DNA of 10,093 nucleotides from Gammaproteobacteria bacterium (GCA_029859085.1 JAOUDU010000055.1:1-10093), one strand, 5' to 3'. Counted from the first letter of the stretch, positions 1 to 7,322 are shown. Made by a program: numbers and translations. The notes: generated from the letters alone by a model not told the origin.

Positions 1-576
1 GGTATCCAGGGTGACATTGATCTCCCGGTCGACGCCGCCCACCCGGCTGACCTGGGCAACACCCTGCTCCGTGATCAGGCGCCGGGCGATGGTGTCGTCC
101 ACCAGCCAGCTCAGTTCCAGGTCGGACAGGCCGGCGCCGGAGAGGGCATAGGTCACGATGGCCCTGGACTCCACTTCAAAGCGTTCGACGATGGGCTCTT
201 CTATTCCCCGCGGCAGGCTGCTGCGGATGCGGTCTATGGCTGCCCGCACCTCGTCGGTGGCCTTCTGCGGGTCCTCGCCGATGTCGTACTCGACACTGGT
301 CGATGACAGCCCCTGGGTAACGGTTGACTGCACGTGGTTGACTCCCGAGAGGTTGGAGGCGGCAGCTTCGACCTCCCTGGTAATCTGTTTCTCGACCTCG
401 CCGGCAGCGGCGCCGGGCAGCGTGATATGGACCTGCACTATCGGGAAGGAGACGTCGGGGTAGAGCTTGATGGGCAGCGAGGTGTAGCCGGCGATTCCCG
501 CGATAATCAGCGCGATAAAAAGCACGGACACCGGTATCGGGTTGCGGATGGACCAGGCGGAAACGCCGAGCTTCAC
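1..576 (-). CDS. RND efflux transporter permease, N-terminal part (cut by window edge)
   Basis: This is the first 192 residues of a resistance-nodulation-division inner-membrane pump, a proton-driven antiporter that exports drugs or toxic compounds through an adaptor and an outer-membrane channel. The protein begins VKLGVSAWSIRNP, has a first transmembrane helix at about residues 14-34, then LPIKLYPDVSFPIVQV, matching the conserved 'P..YP.i..P.V.V' segment after TM1 of AcrB-like pumps. The porter-domain region follows (PGAAAGEVEKQITREVE, about residues 58-74; later TEQGVAQVSRVGG, equivalent to the 'SGVGDV' segment of AcrB). The start is GTG at 576, whose GTGA overlaps the TGA of the adaptor gene, so translation is probably coupled. 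About 800 further residues should lie left of the window. The family is certain; the hydrophobic/amphiphilic exporter (HAE) subfamily is likely rather than metal-type, but the substrate cannot be read from this part. Confidence 0.95.
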   Translation of the reverse strand, partial: MKLGVSAWSIRNPIPVSVLFIALIIAGIAGYTSLPIKLYPDVSFPIVQVHITLPGAAAGEVEKQITREVEAAASNLSGVNHVQSTVTQGLSSTSVEYDIGEDPQKATDEVRAAIDRIRSSLPRGIEEPIVERFEVESRAIVTYALSGAGLSDLELSWLVDDTIARRLITEQGVAQVSRVGGVDREINVTLDT

Positions 577-1709
577 TGCGCCTGCTCCTGTGCTGCTGCT
601 GCCTGGCCCGGTTCCACGGGGTTCACCCGGTCACCTTCAAGCAGGGCCACGCCGCTGCCCAGGGCAACCCGGGTCCCGACCGGCGGTCCCTGCTCCAGGG
701 CGACGAACCCGGCATCCCGGACCCCCGTTCGCACCAGCACCGGATGGGCGAGATTGTTGGCATCGATGGTAATCAGCCTTGGGCCGCTGGCCTCCCACTG
801 CACGGCCTTTTCCTCGATCGCTGCCACGGGTTTGCCGGTGCGATTGAAGACTGCGCGGGCATAACCGCCTACCCGCAACTGCGGATGCGGCGCAAGACTC
901 ACACGGACTCTCCCCAGTTTGGTCAGCGGGTCGATGCGCGGGGAGACCAGCCTGACGGTACCCTCGGCACTGTCACCCGAGGGCAGGCTGACGGTCGCCT
1001 TGTCGTCGAGCGCAATTCCCGCCAGCTCATCCTCGGGTACTTCCGCATCAAGTTCTACCAGGCTGTCCCGGGCCAGGGTGAACATCGGCTGGCTGAGGCT
1101 CGCCACGTCCCCGGGCCGCACCATGCGCTCCAGTACAATGCCGGCAACCGGTGCGCGTACCACCAGCCTGCGCTCCTGGGAAAGGAAATCCTCGAGTTGG
1201 GCCCTGGCGACGGCAACCGCGGCCTCGGCGGTTTTTGCCTGGAACTCCCGGGCCGCGACCTGTTCGATGGACATGACGCCCCGGGCATCGAAGTTCTTGA
1301 CCCGGTCCGCTTCCGCCCTCGCCTGCTCGGCCAGGGCAACGGCCTGGCTCACACCCGCTTTTGCCTGGTTGATCCTGGCCAGCAACAGGCCGGGATCAAG
1401 CCTGGCCAGTTCCTGTCCCGCGCTGACCTCGGCGCCCTCTTCGACCAGTACCTTGTCCACCTGGTAACCGCCCACTTCTGCCGTTACCGCCGCCTCCTCC
1501 CGCGGAACCAGCAGGCCAGAGGCGACGAGGGACCCGGCCATCGGGCGCTCTATGACCCGGGTAACGGTTACCGTCGGGGCATTGCCGGCGACGGTCGCGA
1601 CCGCAACCGTATTTGATTTTTCCGCACACCCGACCAGCGTTAACACGGCCAGGGAAGCGGCGGCCACCAGGTGGCCGCACCGTTCACACCTGATCCCGCG
1701 GGATTTCAT
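573..1709 (-). CDS. RND efflux periplasmic adaptor (membrane fusion protein, HlyD family), lipoprotein
   Basis: This 378-residue adaptor would bridge the RND permease and an outer-membrane channel in the periplasm. The N-terminus is basic, then hydrophobic, and ends in a lipobox LVGC with the acylated cysteine at residue 28, so it should be anchored to a membrane by lipid. A split lipoyl domain is visible: the first half around residues 73-105 (VTAEVGGYQVDKVLVEEGAEVSAGQ), an Ala/Glu/Gln-rich helical hairpin at about 107-185, and the second half with VRAPVAGIVLERMVRPGDVAS at about 190-215. A beta-barrel and a membrane-proximal domain follow. The C-terminus is Ala/Gln-rich. A GAGGAG ribosome site lies about ten bases before the ATG. 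The ATG overlaps the regulator's stop codon by one base (TGATG), and the gene's own stop overlaps the permease start, giving a co-translated operon. The family call is secure; the transported substrate is unknown. Confidence 0.95.
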   Translation of the reverse strand: MKSRGIRCERCGHLVAAASLAVLTLVGCAEKSNTVAVATVAGNAPTVTVTRVIERPMAGSLVASGLLVPREEAAVTAEVGGYQVDKVLVEEGAEVSAGQELARLDPGLLLARINQAKAGVSQAVALAEQARAEADRVKNFDARGVMSIEQVAAREFQAKTAEAAVAVARAQLEDFLSQERRLVVRAPVAGIVLERMVRPGDVASLSQPMFTLARDSLVELDAEVPEDELAGIALDDKATVSLPSGDSAEGTVRLVSPRIDPLTKLGRVRVSLAPHPQLRVGGYARAVFNRTGKPVAAIEEKAVQWEASGPRLITIDANNLAHPVLVRTGVRDAGFVALEQGPPVGTRVALGSGVALLEGDRVNPVEPGQAAAAQEQAQ

Positions 1710-2164
1710 CAGGAGCGCTCCTCGAGTTTGGCGAGCATGTCGGCATGGCCCTCGAGCATGATCGTATAGAACTTGTCGAGATCCCGCAGGCCCTTGCGGG
1801 CCAGTGGTTTCTCGATTTTCTCCAGCGCACCGCGCACCAGCGCGACATTGGCCGCGGCCCGCTTGGCCCCCACCTGCATCATCGCGGCGTAGGGGTGTTC
1901 GCGCATCTCGAAATAGCTCTGCCGTTCGCCCGGCCGGGTCCGGGTGTGCAGCAACTCCAGGGATTCCAGCGCCTTGAGGCCCATGCTCACGCTGGCGCGA
2001 CTGACCTGCAGCAGCTCCGCGATCTCAGCCGGCGCGAGCGCATCCTCGCTGACAATCAGCAGGCCCCATATCCTCCCGGTGATGCGGGTCAGGCCGCCGG
2101 ACTCGGCTGCCAGGCCGAGTTGCTCGACAAAGTCACTTTCTGCCTGGGATAGCGGGCTGGGCAT
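1709..2164 (-). CDS. GbsR/MarR-like winged-helix transcriptional regulator
   Basis: A 151-residue DNA-binding protein of the GbsR branch of the MarR superfamily. The N-terminal helix pattern FVEQLGLAAESGGLTRITGRIWGLL (about residues 12-36) is characteristic of GbsR-like proteins. It is followed by a winged helix: APAEIAELLQVSRASVSMGLKALESLELL (44-72) is the helix-turn-helix and HTRTRPGERQSYFEM (73-87) the wing. The C-terminal half is predicted helical and probably dimerises. An AGGAAG ribosome site precedes the ATG. As first gene of the operon with the adaptor and permease, it most likely represses its own operon and is released by a ligand the pump exports; that is inference from arrangement. 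A dyad over the promoter (2212-2238) is the natural candidate target. The GbsR founding members sense choline or betaine-related compounds, but this paralogue need not share that ligand. Confidence 0.9.
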   Translation of the reverse strand: MPSPLSQAESDFVEQLGLAAESGGLTRITGRIWGLLIVSEDALAPAEIAELLQVSRASVSMGLKALESLELLHTRTRPGERQSYFEMREHPYAAMMQVGAKRAAANVALVRGALEKIEKPLARKGLRDLDKFYTIMLEGHADMLAKLEERS

Positions 2165-2200
2165 GGCAATGCTTCCTGTGGTGTATTCGGGGAATCTACA

Positions 2201-2216
2201 TGATACAGCTGTTTCA
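2201..2216. promoter_or_regulatory. Second, overlapping dyad near the predicted transcription start
   Basis: The plus strand reads TGATACAGCTGTTTCA, where seven of eight arm positions pair around a perfect ACAGCTGT core (2205-2212). It overlaps the larger dyad at 2212-2216 and sits at the predicted transcription start. It may be an accessory operator or simply an incidental palindrome. Confidence 0.3.
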
Positions 2217-2238
2217 GTAATAACAATAATTACAGAAA
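2212..2238. promoter_or_regulatory. 27-bp inverted repeat over the efflux-operon promoter: candidate operator
   Basis: On the minus strand the site reads TTTCTGTAAT-N7-ATTACTGAAA; nine of the ten arm positions are complementary. It covers most of the spacer and all of the predicted -10 hexamer, so a dimer bound here would block RNA polymerase. It lies 48-74 bases upstream of the GbsR-like gene. The arm spacing (arm centres 17 bases apart) suits a winged-helix dimer. Autorepression by the adjacent regulator is an inference. Confidence 0.6.
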
Positions 2239-2246
2239 AGTGTGAA
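2217..2246 (-). promoter_or_regulatory. Predicted sigma70-type promoter of the regulator-efflux operon
   Basis: Reading the minus strand, TTCACA (5 of 6 to the -35 consensus; plus-strand 2241-2246) is separated by 18 bases from TATTAC (4 of 6 to the -10 consensus; 2217-2222). A TG one base upstream of the hexamer makes an extended -10. Transcription would start near 2210, giving a leader of roughly 45 bases before the ATG at 2164. The stretch is much more AT-rich than its surroundings. It is a prediction from consensus matches only. Confidence 0.55.
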
Positions 2247-2321
2247 TTTTAGGGCCGGCAGCCAGAGCGGTGGCCGATCGCCGCGATGTCCCGGGGGTAT
2301 GGAGCGACGCGGCAGCGCTGC

Positions 2322-4508
2322 CTAGTGGGTCTTCAGCAAGCCCAGCTGCCACATCATGAAGATACGCTGGTCGGCCACGTCACGGATCTGCAGGTCCAGG
2401 GGCTTGCCGGCGCCGTGGCCCGCGTCCCGGTCCACCCACAGCAGGATGGGTTTCTGCTGCGGGTCGGATGCGGAATCGGCCTGCATCAGTGCCGCCATCT
2501 TGCGCGCGTGCATCGGGTGCACCCGCTTGTCGTTCTCGCCGGCGGTGAATAGCACCGCCGGGTACTTCGTGCCCGGCCGGACATTCTGGTACGGGGAGTA
2601 GGCCCGCAGGAAGCCGAATTGGCGCTCATCCTCGGCGGAGCCGTACTCCGGCACCCAGTAGCGCGCCATCAGGAAGTCCTGGTAGCGCAGCATGTCCAGC
2701 AGGGGCACCGCGGAGATCGCAGCGGCAAACAGTTCCGGGCGCTGCACCACCACCGCGCCGGTCAGCAGGCCCCCGTTGGAGCCGCCGGCGATACCGAGCT
2801 GCCCGCTGTTCGTATAGCCCTGGTCGATCAGCCACTGGCCGGCGGCGATGAAATCGTCGAACACGTTCTGCTTGTGCTCCAGCATGCCGGCCTCGTGCCA
2901 GGCGCTGCCGTATTCGCCGCCGCCGCGCAGGTTGGCAACCGCGTAGACGCCGCCGGCTTCATACCAGGGAAACAGGGTGGCGGAGAAGTTCGGGGTCAAC
3001 GGTATCTCGAAGCCGCCGTAGCCGTAGAGAATCGTGGGGTTTTTGCCGTTGAGCTCGAGCCCCTTGCGGTGGACGACGAACATCGATACCGGGGTTCCGT
3101 CCGTTGATTTATACCAGACCTGCCTGACATCGATGTCGTCGGGATTCACCGGCACGTCGGGTCGCGCCCACAGCGCCCGGCTGCGGGACTGCAGGTCCAG
3201 GTGGTAGATACTGCGCGGCATATTGAAGCTGGAAAATTCCAGGAAGGCCTCGTTGCGATCCTCCGCGGTCACCAGCGAGGCGCTGCCGATGCCGGGCAAC
3301 TCAATGTCACCACGGGATTTACCCTCCAGGTCGAACAGGCTGATCCGGGTCTGGGCGTCGGCCATGTAGTTGACGGCGACCACGTCACTGGCAAAGGAGG
3401 CGCCGCGGATTACCAGGTTTTCCTGTTCGGGCACCAGGTCATGCCAGTTTGCGTAATCCGGCTGTTCCAGGTCTATGACCGAGACACGGCCGTTGGAGGC
3501 ATCAAAGGAATTCTGCAGGTAGAGCTTGCCGCCCCGGAACAGGGCGCCGCCTATCCGGCCCTGCCTGCCCGTCACCGCGCTCCGGAGCTTGAGTTCGCCG
3601 CTGCGCCGCCACTGCTCGAGGTCGGCCACCCACAGGTCGAGGCTGGCGGTGCCGGTCCAGTAGTACACCGCCATCCACCTGCCGTCGCGGGAGACCAGGC
3701 CCCCCGGCCCCCAGGTGGTGCCGAGCTGCTCCAGCTCCGCGGCGGACTTGCCCAGGTCTTTATAGAAGAAAGCCAGGTCGCGCTGGCGGAACAGCACCTT
3801 GTCCTGGCGGTGGTGGGTGCCCAGCCGGTGCAGCTTGACGGTGGCGGAGTAGGGATCATCGAGATCTTCCAGGCGCCGGTAGTAAAAGCCGCTGCCGTCG
3901 GGCAGCCAGCGCATCAGTTCGGTCTTGCCCGGGATCTCCTCGGCCAGCCAGTCGCCGCTGTCCACGTCCATCACGTAGAGCACGCTGTTCTCGTCCCCCG
4001 ACCGGTACAGGCCGAAGGCCATCAGCCGGCCGTCATCGCTGGGGGCTGTCCAGGCAACCGTGGTCAGGCCTGTGGGGTCAATGGCGCCGGGGTCCAGCAG
4101 CATGCGGTCCGGGCCGTCGAGGCTGTCGCGCACGTAGCGCACTGCCTGGGGCTGGCTGCCCTCGCGGCGACTGTAGAAATAGCGGGTACCGTACATGGAG
4201 GGCGCCGAAATGGCCGGTACTTCCATCAGCTCGCGCAGCCGCTTTTCCAGTGCCTTGCGGCCTGGCAACCCGTCCAGCACCTCGCGGGTATGGGCGTTCT
4301 GCCGGTCGGTCCAGGCGCTGACTTCCGGGGTGATCTCGCCCCGCTGATCCCCCTCCAGCCAGCGGTAGGGGTCGACGAGCCTGGTGCCGTGCAGGGTTTC
4401 AACCACGGGCCGCTGAGGGGTTTGCGGGACACCGGCAAGGGCGCCGGCGGACAGCAGTACGCACAGCGCGGCGGCGGCGCGCGGCAGCGCGTTCAGGGGA
4501 TTACTCAT
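2322..4508 (-). CDS. Prolyl oligopeptidase family serine peptidase (S9A), secreted
   Basis: This 728-residue enzyme should cleave short peptides after proline. The start at 4508 is preferred because it gives a clean Sec signal peptide (hydrophobic core about 11-24, ALA cleavage motif ending at residue 25); an open frame extends upstream to 4658 but encodes nothing recognisable. The family's N-terminal motif DPYRWLE is at 46-52, then a seven-bladed propeller region, then the alpha/beta-hydrolase domain. The nucleophile lies in GGSNGG (Ser about 577), Asp about 660 in [10 protein letters not shown], and His about 698 in DAGHGAGK, with spacing typical of the family. The sequence [14 protein letters not shown] precedes the catalytic domain core, as in known members. 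A signal peptide implies a periplasmic enzyme, as in other bacterial S9A peptidases. No strong ribosome site is visible. It is a single gene in the same direction as the efflux operon, 157 bases upstream of it, and appears unrelated to it. Confidence 0.95.
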   Translation of the reverse strand: MSNPLNALPRAAAALCVLLSAGALAGVPQTPQRPVVETLHGTRLVDPYRWLEGDQRGEITPEVSAWTDRQNAHTREVLDGLPGRKALEKRLRELMEVPAISAPSMYGTRYFYSRREGSQPQAVRYVRDSLDGPDRMLLDPGAIDPTGLTTVAWTAPSDDGRLMAFGLYRSGDENSVLYVMDVDSGDWLAEEIPGKTELMRWLPDGSGFYYRRLEDLDDPYSATVKLHRLGTHHRQDKVLFRQRDLAFFYKDLGKSAAELEQLGTTWGPGGLVSRDGRWMAVYYWTGTASLDLWVADLEQWRRSGELKLRSAVTGRQGRIGGALFRGGKLYLQNSFDASNGRVSVIDLEQPDYANWHDLVPEQENLVIRGASFASDVVAVNYMADAQTRISLFDLEGKSRGDIELPGIGSASLVTAEDRNEAFLEFSSFNMPRSIYHLDLQSRSRALWARPDVPVNPDDIDVRQVWYKSTDGTPVSMFVVHRKGLELNGKNPTILYGYGGFEIPLTPNFSATLFPWYEAGGVYAVANLRGGGEYGSAWHEAGMLEHKQNVFDDFIAAGQWLIDQGYTNSGQLGIAGGSNGGLLTGAVVVQRPELFAAAISAVPLLDMLRYQDFLMARYWVPEYGSAEDERQFGFLRAYSPYQNVRPGTKYPAVLFTAGENDKRVHPMHARKMAALMQADSASDPQQKPILLWVDRDAGHGAGKPLDLQIRDVADQRIFMMWQLGLLKTH

Positions 4509-4539
4509 TGCGCATAATCGGTTGCTGACATGGCGCGGC

Positions 4540-4561
4540 ATTGTAGTACCCGGTGACCGGG
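4540..4561 (-). promoter_or_regulatory. Possible -10 element and dyad upstream of the peptidase gene
   Basis: On the minus strand a TACAAT hexamer (5 of 6 to the -10 consensus; plus-strand 4540-4545) lies about 32 bases before the peptidase ATG. No good -35 sits at 16-18 bases; the nearest match, TTGATG, is 20 bases away. A perfect 13-base dyad CCCGGTCACCGGG (4549-4561) lies just upstream of the hexamer and could bind a regulator. Weak evidence. Confidence 0.25.
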
Positions 4562-4617
4562 ATTGCATCAACACGCCGGGTGTGAAAGCGCAGTAATGCT
4601 GTGCCCAGGGTATCGTA

Positions 4618-4648
4618 CGTCGGATGACGCGTCCTGCGTCGTCCGACG
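4618..4648. repeat. Long inverted repeat in the divergent peptidase/b561 promoter region
   Basis: Arms CGTCGGATGACGC (4618-4630) and GCGTCGTCCGACG (4636-4648) pair at 12 of 13 positions around a five-base loop GTCCT; the one mismatch becomes a U-G wobble in plus-strand RNA. The right arm contains its own smaller dyad (TGCGTCG-TC-CGACGCA, 4635-4650). It lies just upstream of a TACAAT hexamer that could serve the b561 gene. It may be a REP-like extragenic element or a regulator site. There is no T run after it, so it is not a convincing terminator. Confidence 0.55.
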
Positions 4649-4657
4649 CACCGCGCA

Positions 4658-4663
4658 TACAAT
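4658..4663 (+). promoter_or_regulatory. Possible -10 hexamer for the cytochrome b561 gene
   Basis: TACAAT matches the -10 consensus at five of six positions and lies about 78 bases before the b561 ATG. The -35 region falls inside the inverted repeat at 4618-4648 and has no consensus match, which would fit an activator-dependent promoter or mean that this is not a promoter. Confidence 0.25.
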
Positions 4664-4740
4664 TTTGAGGAGTGATCTCGACAGTCCGCTGTTGGTGGTG
4701 GATGATCTGGGCTCGAAAAACCCCGATGTGGAGGATTTAT

Positions 4741-5286
4741 ATGGGCATGACCAATACCCAGGACCGTTACGGCACGCTTTCTATCGCCATGCACTGGCTG
4801 ATGTTCCTGCTGCTGGTGGCGGTGTACGTCTGCATGGAGGCCCATGAGGCCTACCCGAAGGGCAGCGACATGCGCAGCGCGCTGAAAAACTGGCATTTCA
4901 CGCTGGGCATCACGGTATTGGTGCTGGTGTGCCTGCGCCTCGCGTTGCGCTTTTCGCAGGTGACTCCCGCCATCGCGCCGCAGCCGGCCCGGTGGCAGGA
5001 CATCCTGGGGAAACTGGTACACCTGGCCCTCTACGCCTTTATGATCGGCATGCCGATACTGGGCTGGCTGATCCTCAGCGGTGAGGGCAAGGGAGTTCCC
5101 TTCTACGGCTTCGAGCTGCCGGGCCTGATCGCCAAAAACAAGGCCCTGGCGGAGAATTTCGAGGACATCCACAAGACTGTGGGGGAGTTGGGGTACTACC
5201 TGCTGGCCCTGCACACGGTGGCCGCGCTGTTCCACCACTACTTCCTGAAGGACAACACCCTCAGGCGGATGCTGCCCTGGGGCTGA
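4741..5286 (+). CDS. Cytochrome b561 (CybB-type), di-heme quinol-linked membrane protein
   Basis: This 181-residue protein has four hydrophobic helices (about 13-32, 52-70, 90-112, 148-167). Prokaryotic b561 proteins carry two b hemes and move electrons from ubiquinol, in some cases to superoxide. Four histidines match the heme-ligand pattern of E. coli CybB: H18 (AMHWLM), H52 (KNWHFTLG), H144 (DIHKTVGE) and H158 (LALHTVAA). The spacings of 34 between the first pair and 14 between the last pair agree with what I recall for the E. coli protein. H94 and H165/H166 are extra. The start at 4741 is chosen for its GGAGG ribosome site (4730-4734) and because it aligns with family N-termini; an upstream in-frame GTG at 4672 adds unrelated Trp/Arg-rich sequence. 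The gene stands alone, divergent from the peptidase and convergent with DUF3604. Confidence 0.93.
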   Translation: MGMTNTQDRYGTLSIAMHWLMFLLLVAVYVCMEAHEAYPKGSDMRSALKNWHFTLGITVLVLVCLRLALRFSQVTPAIAPQPARWQDILGKLVHLALYAFMIGMPILGWLILSGEGKGVPFYGFELPGLIAKNKALAENFEDIHKTVGELGYYLLALHTVAALFHHYFLKDNTLRRMLPWG

Positions 5287-5298
5287 GCCGCCGGCCCT

Positions 5299-7218
5299 TC
5301 AGGGGTTGTACCAGATCGGCGAGGTATAGGCCCGCTCCCGGGTTTTCAGCGGGATATCCGCCGCCAGGTCCAGCTTGAACTTCACCCGGTCATAGGCGGT
5401 CCAGCGCGGGGTGGGAATCTCGATGACCCGGGCGTAGTAAAACGCCCGCAGGTTCGGGTCGAAGTCCGGGTCGGTCCACACGGCGCCCAGCTCAGCGGCG
5501 CCGATGGTGTTGGTCCAGCTCGGGATGGACAGGTCGACGGTGTCGCCCACGGCGGGCAGCTTGCCGTTCGCGCCGGGCTTGCGCTCGCCGGACCAGGCCA
5601 CGTCGTAGACTTTTTCTTTCGAGTTGCCGGTGGCGTCCAGCCAGCCCTTCACCACCTGGACCCGGTCCAGGTTGGCCCCCATCGGGTCGCGTTGGGCGTA
5701 GACCAGGAAGCGCGGCGCTTTAGCACCCGCGGTCGCGGCTTTCAGGTCTGACCCCATCGGAACGCCCTTGCCGTAGCCGATCCGCGCCAGGTCCCGGTGC
5801 AGCAGGTCGCCCTGGTCGAAATCCCAGCCGCCGAAGAATCGCACCCGTATGCGCGGCCCGGTGGTGGCGTAGGCCTCCCGCCGCTCCATCGCGTCGAACA
5901 GGGCGCCGCGGGTATTGTCGGTGGCCCACAGGGCGGTCAGCCCGGCGGAGGAGTAACGCCAGCCCTTGTAGCCCAGGCCCAGTTTTTCGTTGCCCTTGAT
6001 CGATTCGCTGGCGCGCGTGGGATTGGGTTCGAGGTTGGGAAATTTGCCGAAGAAATTGTCGTCGTCCACGGTGCTCAGGCCGGTGTGGGTGTCGGTGGCA
6101 CCCACCAGTCCGAACTTGAAGGGATTGGTCCCCAGCTTCGCCTCCAGCTGCAGGCCGCGCAGCAGGCCGGAGCGGGCGTATTCGCCGGGCAGCATGGCCG
6201 GGGTCTTGGCCTCGCTCAGGTCCAGGTTGCCCCAGTCCCAGCTCTCGTAGTCGGCGAACTCGTCCTCGTTGGAGAGCAGGGGGTGGGTCTCGCTGTCGCC
6301 CTTGAGCTGGGTGACCTCGTACAACCGCTCCCATTTCTGGCGGGTTTCGGCGTAGGCTTTATCGAAGGGCGCGCCGTTATCGAAATCGTCCTGCAGTGCG
6401 AACATCATGCCGTTGGACAGGTTGCCGTTGTGGGGGATGGCAGTGATGCTGCCGCCGGTCTTGTCCTCATAGGCCTGCAGCCATTTCCACAGGTCCCTCG
6501 GGTTCGGACTGCCGACAGGGGGCGTGGTCGTGTAGGGCTCCACCTGGCCGGCCCTGTCCGACCCGTCGCGGAAGATGACGTTGCGGTGCAGGTTGTTGCC
6601 CTTGACCAGCGAGGTCCACTCGTAGGCGATAAAGGTGGTGAAGTGGTGGGGATCGTTGAAATCCTCGGCGGCCTGGATTATTTCTCCCCACACCCGCTGG
6701 TAGGCGGGGTTGCCCGGCTGGTAATTCAGCGCCGGGGACAGGGTGCCCTGGGCGAACCGGGATATCATGTCGAAGGTTGCCCTGGCCCGGACCTGGCCGC
6801 CCTGCTTGAACGCTTCATGTAACCTGCGGCCGTCCGGGTCCGCCATGATATTCGGCGCCCCGGCCAGCAGGTCGGTGATCACCCCCATCGCGTCGGAGTG
6901 GTCGGTGACCATGTAAAAATCGTAGGGGCGCTCCAGCTTTACCGGCAACCCCGTGTTGGAGGTGACCTGCTCTCCGCGGGCGAAGCGATAGGCGTCAGCG
7001 GGCATCAGGGTGGTGCCGGCGCCGCCGGCGTCCGCCGACAGCGCGGTGTGGACGTGGGTGTCGCCGAAGTAGACATCGCTGGGATAGGCGACGTCGGCGT
7101 AGGGTGAGTAGGGGCGGGCGCCGGGAGATTCCGTCCCGTTTTGCGGCGCACCTGCTGCCGTTGTGCAAACAGGGGCGGCCAGTAGCGCGCAAAGCAGGTT
7201 TCGTTTGAAAACGTTCAT
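5299..7218 (-). CDS. DUF3604 family protein, secreted, PHP-like metal-site motifs
   Basis: A 639-residue protein of the DUF3604 family, for which I know no firmly assigned reaction. The start at 7218 has a GGAG ribosome site eight bases upstream and gives a Sec signal peptide (MNVFKRNLLCALLAAP..., cleavage near AAGA, residue 24), so it should act in the periplasm or outside. Motifs resemble PHP-type metallohydrolases: YFGDTHVHT (50-58, H55 and H57), MVTDHSD (103-109, D106 and H107), FIAYEWTS (196-203, E200), H211, IPHNGN (261-266, H263), GDSETHP (307-313) and GATDTHTG (373-380, D376 and H378). This order of His/Asp/Glu motifs suggests a multinuclear metal centre and a hydrolase, which is inference. 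The domain fills the whole protein and ends with the SPIWYNP-type tail I associate with the family. It converges on the b561 gene with 12 bases between stops and diverges from the glycine-zipper lipoprotein gene. Confidence 0.93.
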   Translation of the reverse strand: MNVFKRNLLCALLAAPVCTTAAGAPQNGTESPGARPYSPYADVAYPSDVYFGDTHVHTALSADAGGAGTTLMPADAYRFARGEQVTSNTGLPVKLERPYDFYMVTDHSDAMGVITDLLAGAPNIMADPDGRRLHEAFKQGGQVRARATFDMISRFAQGTLSPALNYQPGNPAYQRVWGEIIQAAEDFNDPHHFTTFIAYEWTSLVKGNNLHRNVIFRDGSDRAGQVEPYTTTPPVGSPNPRDLWKWLQAYEDKTGGSITAIPHNGNLSNGMMFALQDDFDNGAPFDKAYAETRQKWERLYEVTQLKGDSETHPLLSNEDEFADYESWDWGNLDLSEAKTPAMLPGEYARSGLLRGLQLEAKLGTNPFKFGLVGATDTHTGLSTVDDDNFFGKFPNLEPNPTRASESIKGNEKLGLGYKGWRYSSAGLTALWATDNTRGALFDAMERREAYATTGPRIRVRFFGGWDFDQGDLLHRDLARIGYGKGVPMGSDLKAATAGAKAPRFLVYAQRDPMGANLDRVQVVKGWLDATGNSKEKVYDVAWSGERKPGANGKLPAVGDTVDLSIPSWTNTIGAAELGAVWTDPDFDPNLRAFYYARVIEIPTPRWTAYDRVKFKLDLAADIPLKTRERAYTSPIWYNP

Positions 7219-7263
7219 GACAGGTCTCCGCCGGGTTCGGTAGCAAGGGCTGTGTGCTGCATT

Positions 7264-7300
7264 ATTGTTAGCACAACTATAGCCAACAATCAGGGTTGGC
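7264..7300. promoter_or_regulatory. Cluster of three inverted half-sites upstream of DUF3604
   Basis: ATTGTTAGC (7264-7272) and GCCAACAAT (7282-7290) form an inverted repeat with eight of nine positions paired across nine bases. GCCAAC (7282-7287) also pairs perfectly with GTTGGC (7295-7300) across seven bases, so the middle half-site is shared. On the minus strand a TATAGT hexamer (plus-strand 7276-7281) lies inside the first dyad, with a TTGCCA (5 of 6 to -35) only 15 bases upstream of it. This looks like an operator over the DUF3604 promoter; the factor is unknown. Confidence 0.45.
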
Positions 7301-7322
7301 AATTTGGAATCTGCGACAATGT

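Noticed and set aside
744..1616. 290-codon plus-strand frame opposite the RND adaptor
   Set aside because: It lies wholly within the adaptor gene and has no family features.
2311..2322. Perfect palindrome GGCAGCGCTGCC at the peptidase stop codon as a terminator
   Set aside because: As RNA it gives only four pairs around a four-base loop, and no U tract follows on the minus strand. The rest of the 2247-2321 gap shows nothing else.
3201..4517. 438-codon open frame on the plus strand, antisense to the peptidase
   Set aside because: The opposite strand encodes a full prolyl oligopeptidase with signal peptide and catalytic triad. The antisense protein is Ala/Gly/Val/His-rich with no recognisable domain, as expected for a shadow frame in GC-rich DNA.
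4509..4658. N-terminal extension of the prolyl oligopeptidase by 50 residues
   Set aside because: The extension has no family similarity, lacks a ribosome site, and would bury the signal peptide that begins at the ATG at 4508.
4501..5238. 245-codon minus-strand frame opposite the b561 gene
   Set aside because: It runs through both the intergenic region and the antisense of a real b561 gene, and is His/Gln-rich without motifs.
5797..6822. 341-codon plus-strand frame inside the DUF3604 gene
   Set aside because: Composition (Gly/Val/Gln-rich, no motifs) is typical of a codon-shadow frame; the minus-strand protein has clear conserved motifs throughout.
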